From: Rhynochetos jubatus
Lineage: Eukaryota; Chordata; Aves; Eurypygiformes; Rhynochetidae
Assembly: GCA_027574665.1 (NCBI GenBank)
Contig: CM050650.1
Span: 99,421,086-99,485,085, forward strand
Reading direction: 5' to 3'
Length of the DNA: 64,000 bases
Shown: positions 51,983 through 64,000 of the stretch, piece by piece
Position numbering within the stretch: the stretch's first letter is position 1
Layout of the letters: each line of letters starts with the position of its first letter
Notes under the pieces: model-generated
Databases searched by the model: none
The model's input: only the letters and a program-made list of their open reading frames with translations
What the model was told of the DNA's origin: nothing
Position numbers and translations under genes: made by a program

Positions 51983-52078
51983 ATGGCAGATCACAAAGAA
52001 GTAATGAGGGGCATTGAGCGGCATCCTGGAGTCCAATATCCTGTTCTCACACCTAATCTTCAAGGTTTTCATTCTGCT
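51983..52078 (+). CDS. HMGCLL1: HMGCLL1 exon 4
   Basis: Encodes residues 102-133, beginning MADHKEVMRGIERHPG and containing YPVLTPNLQGF, a strongly conserved barrel strand of HMG-CoA lyases. The leading Met is an internal residue (family motif WVPQM), not a start. Acceptor TATTTTAG, donor GTAAGTG (near consensus). Phase 0 at both ends. No stops or frameshifts. Confidence 0.96.
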
Positions 52079-53865
52079 GTAAGTGCCTTCATAGAAGATG
52101 TCCACAATTACCTCTTTCATGTTTCGGACACTTCCAGTTCAGTACCATAAACTAGGTATTTAATGTCACATAACCTGGACTGTTAGAACTATGCTGTAGG
52201 TCTTTTTTAATTAAAAGCTCTCAGTTTTTGTTGTGAAAAATGGGCAAATTCACAGAGTGATGTTAAAACTCTATATATTCATATTTTGATAGAAGTTTTG
52301 ATCAGTCTTTGCAAGTTCCTATAAATGATGCTTGTATAAAAAGAAAGGCAATTTCTTCTTTGACTTGTTGGCCCAAGAAAAGTTTCTGAAGAGTGTCTTC
52401 TTACTGGAAAGTAGTGAAGAAGGTTGAGGAAAGAGTCAATTAAATGAAAAGACTTTATAGGAATGTATTAACTTTCTTAAAATCTGCATTTCATTTTGGT
52501 AGGGTTTGAAAATTTATATTTTTTCAGTTCATACAAAATAAATAGAGTCAAAATTATAGACTCTAAGTGTTTGGAATTGTGAAAATGGAGCAGTTCAGTC
52601 CACTTAAAACGCACACTGATGGTCAAATCTTTACACTTTTTTGTCTTCTGTAAATTTTTCATGCTTCTATGGTTTTGTCTTGACATAGGACAAGCTGTAT
52701 TCAGAAAGCTTGATAGACATTTATGGTGTAGTCTGTCATTCAGTTTGTACACTACATATGAAATCTCTGTTAAAACAGAATCCTGTACCTAGGAAAGTAA
52801 ACTATCAATAGTCAGATTTGTAGTGCCACAACTTTGTGCGCAGTGGTAACTTGTACGAGTTGCATTAAATCTACTATATATCTCTTTACCATATTTAGTG
52901 ATATAGTAAAAGGAAACCAGTGCAAAGGTGTAGGTGACTGCTGAGGTCTTTCTTGCTGCTATTTTTTTTTCTGCCCTCTATTTGAAAAGAAATTTATTCC
53001 TGTAAGGGTTGCTGAGGCTTAGACATTGTCCTGCAGGAGCAGAAAGTAAAGGGAAAAGCTTCATTCTTTTTCACAAGACAAGAGTATTATTTTCACTGAA
53101 GAGTGAGAATTAATTAATTAGCTATGATAATAGCTAATCAGATAAGCTTAAATGTTTTCTTCTCCTGTCAGCTGATTCTAGTTTGCCTCATGTTAGTTGA
53201 TGTACTGAGAGTACAAGCTCAGGCTAATTGCCTCTTCACTGAAGTCATCACATTTACACATTTTCTAGACTGGTATTTGCTCTGAGACTTTTTCTCAGTG
53301 GACTCTCACCTACACATTTTCCATATTATCTGTATCAACTATGACACCAGGAGCAACAGAGCCCTTGATTCTAGAGTTGGCTCTAACAAGGAAATCCGTG
53401 TTGGTTATTGTTGCTGCCCTAGGCACATGCAGGCACGGAGCTTTCCTAAGCATGAGAATGACTTCCTGGCATTCACGAGGAACACGCTTTGTACAGAGGA
53501 TGGATATTTCAGAGTTGTTATATGATCATTTCCTTTTCTGAAAAACTAATATAAGTATCAATCATTGTTATTTTCATAGTTGGTTCATGTGATTTCCTAC
53601 ATCTTAATACCTTTTTCATTTGTCACTTTAAAAATATGTTTACTTAATTGCTAAGAAGAGGAAGGAAGTATGCCATAGTGAATGAAATCAAAGTTTGACT
53701 CTGTTTTTATGCCATAGATTTAAAACCAATTGGAATGAAACTTATATTTTAGATAGAGATGATATAATGTACTTTAAAATTCTGGAATAGCGTACAGAAT
53801 TAAAAGTTTAATCTAATCTTTTAATACAGTGTTATGATTCTGTTTTATTGAAATGTATTTTTCAG
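52079..53865 (+). other. HMGCLL1: HMGCLL1 intron 4
   Basis: A 1.79 kb AT-rich intron. It has a perfect 9-bp inverted repeat with a GATA loop (ATTAGCTAT...ATAGCTAAT) at 53,117-53,138. No transposon or gene is recognised. Confidence 0.92.
53117..53138. repeat. Short perfect inverted repeat, 9-bp arms
   Basis: ATTAGCTAT (53,117-53,125), a GATA loop, then ATAGCTAAT (53,130-53,138). AT-rich arms give a weak hairpin, and each arm contains an ATTAG/CTAAT homeodomain-type core. Confidence 0.7.
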
Positions 53866-54014
53866 ATTGCCGCAGGGGCTAAAGAGGTCTCAGTATTTGG
53901 TGCAGCATCTGAATCTTTTAGCAAAATGAATATTAATTGTTCAATTGAAGAAAGCATAGAAAAATTTGAAGAAGTTGCTAAATCTGCAAGGAATATGAAT
54001 ATTCCAGTGCGTGG
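53866..54014 (+). CDS. HMGCLL1: HMGCLL1 exon 5
   Basis: Encodes residues 134-182 plus the first two bases of codon 183 (GG-, a glycine, the 'RGY' position of the family). It includes [17 protein letters not shown], a hallmark of HMG-CoA lyases; the usual 'KKN' reads KMN. The C-terminal helix ([12 protein letters not shown]) and NIPVRG are conserved. Acceptor TATTTTTCAG, donor GTAAAT. The next exon should start with the third base of the Gly codon followed by a YVSCALGCPYEG-type motif, which I do not find before base 64,000. The catalytic His pair and active-site Cys of the enzyme are therefore encoded outside the window. Confidence 0.96.
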
Positions 54015-54980
54015 GTAAATATAAAGATTCTTAAGTAATACAGAATTATTGGAGTTGTTGTTACAGGGTTGGGTGTTTGTTTTTTTTTTTTTTTTTGTAC
54101 CAGTAAAAATGTATATGGTCAAGTTTTTACATTTTAGATTAATTGAAATAGTAGTCTTTATTATGATTTTTTTTAAAAATATTGAATATATTTAGTAATT
54201 TTGCTTTATGTTTTGTAACTGCTAATGGTGACTAGTTTACTCTGGAAACTGAAAAAAATAAGCCGTACATGTAAACATAGCCATTTTATTATACAAATTC
54301 AATTTTATCATCACATATGACAGAAAAAAATTAATTTTGTGCTGCTGAGAACTCATAACACTGTTTTCTGCACCTTAAAAAATACCCTGCATACTTTTAT
54401 TATAGTATTGATAATATATCACTTCAGACACTGCAGAATCAATGTATAAATACGTTAGAACAAATTTACTCCTAAGAAAAAAATAAGTTATTCTGAAAAC
54501 ACCAGGCATTGAACTGTTTCGAGTCTCTAGTGCATGAAACTGGAATTGTCCAGTATTTATCTTTCCCTAGTGTACCTTCTTTTAAACTTGAAATAATCCT
54601 GAATGGTATTCACCCCTGAGCAGTCTTTCTTTTTCATTTCCATTTCCTTTTGCATTGCACATAGTTACTTATCTAAGATTATTGGTGAAGGTCTGTGTGA
54701 ATGCAAAAAGGCTTACATAGGTTCAAGGAAAAACTCAACAGTGAGGTTTGATGAGGATTACAAGTAATACAAACTACATCATGCTCAGAAAATACCTGGA
54801 CTTGAAAATAGATAGAGGTGGATACTCAGAGATTAAGTGCTTGAAGTCCCGCCTGGGAATGACTACTGGGATCTCTCTTTCCTCCAGAAATATGATCAGT
54901 TTTTGCACAATAGTGTAATAGTTTGAGCATTTGCTTTCAGAAAGGGAGATACGACTTCTAGTTGTATCTCAGCCTCAGAG

Positions 54981-55118
54981 GATCATAGAGTAACAGAATA
55001 GTTTAGGTTGAGAGGGACCCTTGGAGGTCATAGAATCATAGAATGGTTTGGGTTGGGCAGGGACACCTACCACTAGATGAGGTTGCTCAAAGCCTCAACG
55101 TCCTCTTGTCCAACCCAG
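54981..55118 (-). mobile_element. Two CR1 3' ends, one nested in the other
   Basis: The first CR1 tail (complement) runs GATCATAGAGTAACAGAATAG to 'cttggaggtca' at 55,030. A second, TAGAATCATAGAATGG to about 55,103, follows. Then 'tcttgtccaaccc' (55,104-55,118) resumes what should come after 'ggaggtca' in the first. The inner copy also lacks the roughly 45 bases normally found between GGTTTGGGTTGG and GCAGGGACAC. Both are minus strand. Confidence 0.8.
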
Positions 55119-58100
55119 AAAGAGAGATTAGAACTTAACTAGCCATTTGAGTTCTCCAGGAGGATTCAGCTCAGGGATGCCTGAATTTTAGGTCTCGGGT
55201 AGGTGTGTATAAGGGAATGGGCAGTCACTTCAGAAAAGGCAGAATGTGTATGGCAACAAACTGAGGCCCTGGTGAACATTTTTACACTAAACTTTTATTT
55301 TCTGGTTTTCTCAGATGTCTAGGCATGTCAGGCAATATTTTCTCTTTCATATTCCTCTATTTTAGTAACAAAATTCAACCAAAAGGCACAATAGAGGAAA
55401 CACACCATCAAGGGAACCCTTAAAGCTTATGCATTGTATATGTTTTTCAATAGCTATGAGTGTCAACAAATGGAGTGCATAGCTGGTCCAGAAGACGTAA
55501 ACTGCAGGTGATGAAGAAGCCCCTGTGGTGTACTCTACATTGATGCTGGAGCTTAAAATGTTAACTTATATTCTGTGCGCTAGTTTTCACATATTTAAGA
55601 AAGTGGCAACCTGCTGCTTTTTGTTCCACATATTATATGTCTAAAACATTTGTAATACGCCAGTAGCAGTTATTCTGGCACTGATACAGCCATGTGATGG
55701 AAATGACTGTTCCCATGATAGGATTCTACAACATTCCCATACATTTACTGTCTACTAGCTGATGAACTGTGTGGCAGGTTTTTTCTGCACACAGCAGAAA
55801 AAAAAAGAGAAAGCAGCAGGATGAGAAGGACTCTACAGAGAAGAAGTAAGAAGCAGAAAATGGTCACACAAAAACAAAACACAAAAAGCCCTGTTTTAGT
55901 TATTAAGAATGAAAAGAAGGGAAACAAAGCAAGGAGATACAGGGAGAGGGGTGTCAAGGACCAGGTAATGTAGCAAACAGATAAAACAGACAAAGAGAAA
56001 CGAGATAATTGAACTCAGAGAAAATACAATCAGATTATGTTTTAAAAGTGCTTACTTTGTGCATCCAGTATACAAACGTAGGTAAACCTCACACGGTACA
56101 TGCAGGACAATTGTATTGAGTCTGTCGTGCCAGGTACAGTATGTTACACAACGCTTCAACAGTGGATTAATATCAGATACACTACAAACTGAACAGATTC
56201 TAAGTAGTGAATGAAAATGATATAAGGGAATTCCTTAGGGCTTGAGTGGAAGCAGTTCATTAGTTCCCAAATATTGCAGTACATTTGGAAGACTTGTGGA
56301 ATTTTACATTGTATGTAATGATATAAAACACAGGGCTTCTCTTCCTCAGTGAAAAGAGGTGTGAAAAATGGAATCAGAAAGTGAAACTTAAACATAGAAA
56401 TATTCAGTGCAGTCAAGGTGACTTTTTCCTGGAGATAAAACAATCAAAAAAGAATTAGCTATCAAAGCCTGCAATTTATGATCTTGATTTATGATCCCAT
56501 ATTTAGCTGCTACTAAAGAAGTTGCTTTTAGTGACAGGTAAAATAAATGGCATTTTTGTATCCCAGTTCTGTGCAGAATTCTCTAAATGCTGAGACAGTC
56601 AAGGCTTTGTGGTGAGTTGTTCTTTATGCCAAGTTCCATATGCTTTATATCCTGATCTGTACATGTCGCATGGACAAGTCAAGCAGGGGCAGAAACTGAC
56701 AGAAATTGAAATTTGGGGGTTTCTGTCAAATGACCTCAAACCCAGCATTTTGGAAACAAGAGGATGGGATGTTACATGATTCCTCAGTTGACATTCAGTA
56801 TTTGGAATTGGTGCTCATGGTTTGACTGGTATTTAATTTCAAGGAGAACATTAGTTTCAGGTTTTATTTTGTTGCATGGTTTCTATTTACTGAAAATAAT
56901 TCTATATTATTTACAACTGTTGTAGCATGAGGCAGATCTGAGCATGACCACACAACAAGCTGTCATCCTAAATCTGCTTGTAGTTACTAGAAGGAAATAG
57001 GCAGCCTTCAGGCTGTGATTTATCATCTCTGCTTTTCAAAGTAACTGCCTTAGGGTAAGATGACCCACTCTCCAGATGATCCATTCTTTGGATGCAAAGG
57101 AGCTTGAGTCCTCTCCTGTGTTGGTCATCCTATAGATGGCCTAACTGAGGCATAGGCTGCAGGTGATTATCTTTGACATTAGAAGTTAGAACAGATGAAT
57201 CCCATCCTACTTATGCATAGGCTGAGGATTATTACCTTGTAAGTTATGTAAATTACAGTAGATATAAGAAATGTATTAGGCTTTGTGCTACTGAAAGCTA
57301 ACACAAAATGAAGCTGTGGACTATATGGACAAAGATTTGTACTCCGTGCGCTGAGAAGCAACATTTTGGTTTTAATCACCCCTTTAGAGATTGGCTGCTT
57401 TTAAAGACCCATGTCCAAAACCTGCAGCCATTGCTCAAGCAAGCTCCCAGGAGTACACATTTTGGTTCCCAATATAAATTTTGTAGGCTAAATATTTTGC
57501 TTGAATTACTTAGGTAATAAAATATTAATATGCATAAATTGTATTTATATTAATTTCAATACAGAGATTGTTTCCTTTCTAAAATACTATTATTGTTTAA
57601 GGTGTTATTTATTTGCAGGAAATGGATAATTTAGTGCCTTGCCCTAACTCCTTCTTTGTGCAGTTGAAAAATACTTCCAAAAATAATTTTAAGGAGTTCA
57701 AATTTTATTTCCTATTTTTACTGGCAATTTAGAATTTATGTAGTGCGTGTAAATCATTGGCAATCCTTGAATCTTATGAAAAATGCACTCAAACAGTTGA
57801 AACTAAACTTTAAGCTTTTGCATGTCTTACTGTTGCTACAGCTGCACTAACATTGACTCGATCATCATCCAGAAAATTTATGTTGTCAGCTGTCACATTT
57901 AAAATCTGTAGCACAGTACACACTTTTCTAAATGTTTACTAAATTAGTTCAAATGTTTATGAAGAATTGAAATCTTGAGTATGGTCTTAGAAGTTAGACT
58001 ATTTATTAGCGTCATAAAGGGGGCTTTATTTTTATTTTTTTGTACATGCATAAAAACTTGGCAACATCTGGGACACATTCTGTGAAGACACTGAGCCAAA

Positions 58101-61100
58101 TCAGTTATAAACTGTGTGGTCAGCTAATTATTACTATGCATATTTTGCATGTGAAATGACACAAAATACTGCTTTTAGTATTGCATCCATTAATGAATAC
58201 TTCAGGTACTATTACAAATATTGCATCATTTTCAGTGACTAAATACGAAGCCAAACTGTCAGGATGGATGTAAAACAGTGGCAAATAGTAATTACAAGTA
58301 GTCACTTGGATTGTTTTAACTGAAATGTATCTTTGATTTAAATGTACATATGAAGAAAAATTTAAGTAAATTCTGATTAAGCTGGATTCTTCCAAGTTAA
58401 TCTATTCCAAAATTTTAAAAGACACAGAAGAAGTTGCAGTTAGTACAACAGAAGAACAGTAAGTAAGTAAAGTCTTGCATTTCCCCATATTCCACAAATG
58501 GTACTTCAGTAGCTACTTTGTGTCCTGTGACAGTAAAACAAAGTCAGATTATCTCCCTTTGAAACATTCAGTTCTGTATAGGACTGTCTTAGTCCTAACA
58601 AAAATTAGCTGAGAACGTAAGAGCTGAAAGGTGGTATTATTTTTTTCTCCACCATAAAAGCACCTCTCCAGAGGTCACCAGAAATTAAAAGCTGTATTTA
58701 TGTCCCAGTCCTGAAGAATTTTCATGTGAATAGCCCTTTTGAGGCCATTTGGACTATTTGCATGTGCAAATGTGAATGTGTATGCAAATGTTTAGAGGTT
58801 CAGTGTTAGAAAAACAGATGGATATGTTTGCTGTAAAATAACTCTACAAGCATTTCCTTACAAAGCTGCTGCTTCATAAATTAAAGCACATGTAATCACA
58901 TATTAATTTTAAGTTGGTGTATATAATTCCTTTGTTTATAGCCCTATGTCTTTTAAGAATGAGCAGTATGATGAAGTTCACAATACATAAAAGCATATTG
59001 AAATGTATTGATATTTGGCTTACATTTGTGTTTGTACAGAACTGAAATACTAGTTGATATGTTTGAAATACAGCCACATTTTTTGCTATGACAAATAGAT
59101 ACCATACAAACAATTGTATTGCAATATTATTTGATATTTTTAAACAGTACAGCTGATACCTTTTATATTATGTTGTAATAAAGATTACAGGTTACAACAT
59201 ATATAATTCCTTGTTGATTATCGGAAATAAATACTGTTTGATGCTAATACACAAAATAAATCACAAAATAGTAGAAAATTAAAAAGAAGGCATCAGATTT
59301 AGTTATCTCTCTTCTGCTAGTGGTATTTGGATTTATTCTGAAAAAAGATACCTTGAAGACCACATTAATTTTATTTTAATATACTGTACGGTATGTAAGT
59401 CTGGAATTTAATAAGTCTGTTTTGTTTATAAAGAAGTATTCTTGTAATCCAAAACTTCTGATTATCAAGACAATCTGCTTTTTATAATTCAGTTCAATAA
59501 TGCCCTTTTTTTCTTTTATTACAATTGATCTTAAAAAATTAAATTTGACATTTGGATAGCCTTACTATATTTTATATAACCAATTAGAAGTACCATGAGA
59601 TAAACTCCAACAATTAATTTTTGCACAAATCAATGCAGTTTAAAGCTGTGTATATTTTACAAATACAGACAGAAAAAAACCCCTCATTTTCTGGTATTCT
59701 GGAATATTAGGACCGGAGTACACATGCTTTCTCGCATTGCTTTAAACCCTTGTTGTTAGACTACACTGTGTAGTTAAGCATAGTCACAGTTATATCGATA
59801 ATAGCATGATTTATACTGTTATCACTTCTTTAGATCGTAAAATTAACTGAACACCTTCATGTCTCTTTAGATGAACGTATGTTTGATATTATGGGAATAA
59901 CAAAATGTAGATGAACATTTAATAGACTTGGAAGCAACACATTCTAGTGCACAAGCGGTAAGCAAGTCTACAGGATTACACAGTATTAAGCCAGCAGTCA
60001 CAGTCTCCTGGAGAAGTTTGAGAAGCTGGAGACTGATGGGATGTGGGGAGTTGGTTCATTTCTCTGTACTGGGGACAGGTTAAGAAAAGGATGAGGGAGC
60101 CATTGTTCTATCATACTGGATGATTGCACTATGTAAGAGGAGAGATTTTTGCTTCGGAATAACTTTATACCAACTTTTACCCATTTTTTTTTTTATATGC
60201 CTGCAGATAGAAAATATTAGTAGGTCAGAAGAGATGCTTTTAAAAAAAAAAAAAAAGGATAAGGGATACTTGTGGGAAGTAAAAATGATCCCTCTTTCTT
60301 CTTAAAGGGTAGCATAAAATCAGACTTGAAATGTTAGTATGAAATTATAAGGTAATGGTACAATACATTTGCTAGTATGTTACTGATTACTCCATAGATA
60401 ATTTGATATAGTTATTAAAAGTTAATTAATGGGGTTAAGTGGCCCCATTATAGTAACAATTTTGCTCTGTTTTTAGAGAAGTTATTTTCTAGAACATAGT
60501 TCACAAATTAATGGTGTTCTCTGGGCATTCTAAAAATAATAAATACTATTTCTATAAGATTTCACTTTGAATAGCATATATATTACTTGCAACTGGGCAC
60601 TAAAGGCCTGTAGATGTGGTTGTTTTGTTTGGGTTTATTTTTTTAATCAAATATGGAAAAAGAATTCTGGCCTTATTTACAGATTTTGGACTTGGCTTGG
60701 AGATTCTGTTTCTGGAAGAATCTCCTTTCCCTCCTGTCTTCTTTGTATTTCCCCTCTCCCTACAGTAAAGATTGCTTGTTTTTAACAAATGGCTTCCTTT
60801 GCAGAGAGACAGAATATATCAGCCTGAAGATTATGAATGCACCAACTGATAGGCATATACATTTTAGCACGAACATCCAATAAAAATAAATACATCTGCG
60901 GTGAACATGGTAAATTATATGCGAACTTACACTATAATAATAAACAGGAAACAGCAGCATCTGAGTCTGCAACTGGCTTCTCAGGAGGCTTCATGCTTCC
61001 AGCTGTGGTAGCAGCTGTGGATCTGGCTCTCAAACTCTTGCTGAAACAAGCTGACAAAGGGCTGATTACAACATGGAGTTCAGTTTCTGCTTAGATTAAT

Positions 61101-62149
61101 TTTCCTTTTAATACACGTTGGTTATGAAAAGTTTGCTCATTTACTCTGTGGTTTTATATCCTGCACTTCACAGTCATTGGGCTGGTGTGGTGATTGTCAC
61201 CTTTCCTAGTGACCTTGATTGTGGGGACCTGGTACTGTGTATACCTTTTCTGTAACACTGCAATTTGGTTTTGGCTTACTGGAAGAAATTGAAAACTCTC
61301 TTCCTCTTCCTTCTCCCTCCCCATCCCCAGAGGCTGTTCACCATTCTTGTCCAAAATATTACACAGTAAGTTGTTGGGACTTATTTTTTTAATAATTTTT
61401 ATATGCATAGAAAACAATTTAGGAGAAGACCAAATGATACTCACCTGCAGTGAAACCTGTAGAACAGGCAAGACACTGGGTAAACTCTGTCAGGTGAAAC
61501 AAGTAGAGAACAACTTCTTATCACTTTATTTTTAAGGGACAGATTCTGATTTCACAGAACCTGAGTGAGTAAACCAACATTTACCTGTGTGTGCCTAAAG
61601 CTGCTGTATAGATAAGTTCACTTATTGCAGGTCCTTTTTTCCACTTCTAGTTGCATGGGCCCTTTCCTTGATTGCATGCTAAAGACAGTTAAGCTACTAA
61701 AATGTCTGGCCTTGATTCAGCAAAGATTTAAGCACATACTTAGAATGAAACACTTCCATTGCAGATTCTGCTTTGTGCACTCCCAGATATTTGCTTCTGC
61801 TCTCATACTGTGGAGTGTCTCTGGTGAATATCCTGAGACCAAGGCAGTCTTTTTCATTAAAACTCTTTTTTTTCTTTCAGTCCTGCCATCTTTTTAGAAA
61901 ACAGCTGTATTCTCCAGCTTAATTGAATCTCCAAATTAAGTCCCAGTTGCCTCTGTAACTCATTGCTCAAACTCTTTCCTCTTTTTCCCTCTGCTCCTTT
62001 TCTTCACATAGGATCTTGGTTTTTCTCCTAAGGAAAAATGGACACAGTACGCTCTTCCTTTTGTCACTCCCTTCTCCCTCCCCTCCCCTAATCTTTTCTC
62101 CTCCACTGACAGAGCAGCAGGAGTTTCTTGTCTACTTTCCATCTGTACC

Positions 62150-62740
62150 CCTTCCACTTGCCCCAGTGACCCCATGTTCTGTTCTTCCTCTTATTTCTCC
62201 CCTCCCTTATTCTCTTTCTTAACCTCTCACTGTCCTTTGGCTCTCTTCCACTGGAGTATAAGCAAGCATTTGCCTCTTAAAAGTTGCACCTTTGACCCTC
62301 CTTGGTTCTTCATATCATATCTCATCGCCTATCTCTTCTTCATTCCTAAGCTCATTGAAGGCGCTGTTTATAATTACTGCCTGGAGACCCTCTTCTGTGC
62401 TTCCCTCCTGTAACTCCCACACTTTGGCTTCTGTTCCTTGCTTGCAACTGCAACAGCTCTCACCAAACTCCCTGATGACAAGATCTCAGAAACAGTAGTC
62501 TGTCCTCATTCTTCTTGACTTGTCAGTAGTGTTTGTTGCAGTTGACCAGATTCTTCTTTAAACTTGTGTCCTTGGTTGCTTTTTGCGGTGCTGTCTTGTG
62601 AATTTTCTTCTTTCTAAGCAGTTCTTCATCTTGTTCTTCAAAGGTGTCTCCCATTTTAGAGGTGTGTGGGTGGAGGTCTTGGGACTCTGCCTTGGCTGGA
62701 TTCTCTTGTGCTTTTAATGCCTTATAGGTTATTTCATGCA
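62150..62740 (+). mobile_element. Ancient L2/L3/CR1-group LINE reverse-transcriptase fossil
   Basis: Several blocks follow the coding order of an L2/L3-type RT. 'ctaagctcattgaaggcgctgtttata' translates as PKLIEGAVYNYCLE (family pattern SKLLERAVYNRCLE). After a frame shift, 'cttcttgacttgtcagtagtg' reads LLDLSVVFVAVD, the decayed LLDLSAAFDTVDH motif of the RT palm. Upstream 'tcttaacctctcactgtcctttggctc' and downstream 'ggtgctgtcttgtgaattttcttcttt' also match the element's expected order. Frameshifts and a stop show it is inactive. Boundaries are approximate. The exact family (L2, L3 or CR1-like) needs a library comparison. Confidence 0.7.
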
Positions 62741-64000
62741 CAAAAAAATAAATGTAACAGCCAGAGGTATCTGTAGATAACAGATCTACCTTCCTATTGA
62801 AACCTCTTTCCTCTCACTTAAGCTTGATTAATTTGGAATCACACAAATGCGATTACAACGCATCCCACCTGGCACTGCCCTAAGTCGAGATATCTTGGCA
62901 AATGCTCAGACCAGACACGTGATTATCTTCCCTCTTTCACATAGACACGCTTATTTTCTCCTTTCATGTGCTAAGCTCTCTGAACCACTGCTAGCTGTAC
63001 TCAGCCTTTGCCTGCATCTGTTCCAGCTAGCATTACTTTTTCTACAAATGACTCAAATTGTAGCTCTTATTTCCAGTAAGAACGTAGCAAGACCTTGTCA
63101 AATGAAATTCATATTTTACGTCCTCTATTAAAAACACTTATCCTGGTATATGTTTGGAGTGCATTTTACTCTTTCACAGCCTCATTTTAATAATTTTACT
63201 TTCTTAGTCGTTGCCATCATCTGAGTCCTATTTCTATTGCTTCTGTCCTTTCTCCATGATATCCCAGAGCATTTTTTTGTACTGACAGTACCAAGAAATT
63301 TGATATTATCACCGCATCTCTATATTTTATGCCAGTTCATTAAATGAAAATATTATATAAAATTCCACCAAGCTCATCCTTGATGAACTTTACTGGAAAA
63401 CAGTTCTTTCATTCTCCACAGGACGTTGTTCTCTCTCTGACAGGAAGTTCTTTACCTGTCAAATTCTTTCTGTAATCCCTGTTTTCTCCAGTTTAATACT
63501 GAATATCAGATGCTCAGGTAGATTATGTGTATCATATTTTCCTTGTTTAAAATGTCAGTCTAGTCACAATGATGTAAGCATGCAGAGAGTTCATAATCTC
63601 AAACAGATTTGTACATTGTAGTAGGCAGATTCCTCAGGTCACCACATACTTTCATACCCCAGCAGGCCCAGCTGAATTATGTGAGCTCAGGCAAGTTTCT
63701 GCTCACTGGTGTGAACCACAGGGAGTATTCCCTTGTTCTCTAGATACCTTTTGGCTTGCTTTTACTTTTGTTTGCCCTACTTCATTCCAGATGTAATTCG
63801 TGGCACATTATCACTACCAAATGCACATCTTCTTGATCTAGCACATGTAGCCGTTAGGAACATTTAAAGGTATATGAAATTAAAGGGAACATGTGCACAT
63901 ACATACTGTATGTTTTGCATTTACTTGTATTTAGTACTGTTTTTGCTCCCTTCATAGTAAGTGCTGTGGCTGATATTGCAAAATAATTTCAGTACATGTT

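Larger units (their letters stand above)
54015..64000 (+). other. HMGCLL1: HMGCLL1 intron 5, 5' portion
   Basis: At least 10 kb, continuing past the window end. It contains a nested CR1 pair (54,981-55,118) and a fossil LINE RT (62,150-62,740). 55,119-62,149 is AT-rich with no gene, tRNA or recent transposon recognised. Homopolymer runs occur near 54,080 (T) and 60,243 (A). Confidence 0.8.

Noticed and set aside
55453-55512. Possible next HMGCLL1 exon after the 'caatag' acceptor
   Set aside because: The sequence does not encode the expected YVSCALGCPYEG-type motif and has in-frame stops.
61960-62140. Polypyrimidine-rich frames just left of the LINE fossil
   Set aside because: Probably low-complexity or the more decayed 5' part of the same fossil. 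I cannot match motif words there, so it is not called separately.

Overview
The window is vertebrate nuclear DNA, almost certainly from a neognath bird. It is AT-rich and gene-poor, with long introns. It carries several CR1 LINE 3' ends (the avian hallmark ending in repeated ATTCTATG-type octamers) and three related endogenous-retrovirus LTRs of a type common in neoavian genomes. There is nothing prokaryotic and no recognisable RNA gene. The one protein-coding gene I can support is the 5' half of HMGCLL1, the extramitochondrial, N-myristoylated 3-hydroxy-3-methylglutaryl-CoA lyase, on the + strand.

Layout. 1-23,430 is intergenic, with no convincing exon. It holds a CR1 3' end at 11,090, a degraded minus-strand LTR at 15,890-16,397, a 48-51 bp tandem duplication at 16,710, a minus-strand CR1 at 21,361, a 29-base G run at 5,094 and a 40-base A run at 23,019. 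By conserved vertebrate synteny the gene further upstream should be BMP5, so this interval may carry distal 3' BMP5 enhancers (inference). 23,470-24,300 is a CpG island with a CCAAT box, GC boxes and HMGCLL1 exon 1 (23,938-24,054).

HMGCLL1 exons 2-5 lie at 46,381-46,458, 47,422-47,529, 51,983-52,078 and 53,866-54,014. All have GT-AG junctions. The junctions between exons 1-5 are phase 0; exon 5 ends inside a Gly codon. Together they encode residues 1-182 plus two bases of codon 183. The remaining exons, with the catalytic His and Cys motifs, must lie to the right of base 64,000. Intron 1 is 22.3 kb and contains a second CR1 of the same subfamily as the one upstream (together an inverted pair bracketing the promoter), two ERV LTRs (one with a remnant primer-binding site), older CR1 fragments and a possible cassette exon at 43,059-43,136. 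Intron 5 runs to the window end. It holds a nested CR1 pair and a very old L2/L3/CR1-group reverse-transcriptase fossil at about 62,150-62,740.

The most interesting points are the inverted CR1 pair around the promoter, the symmetric exon-like segment in intron 1, the ancient LINE RT fossil in intron 5, and the LTR/PBS remnants. I did not find a convincing wholly new biological system.
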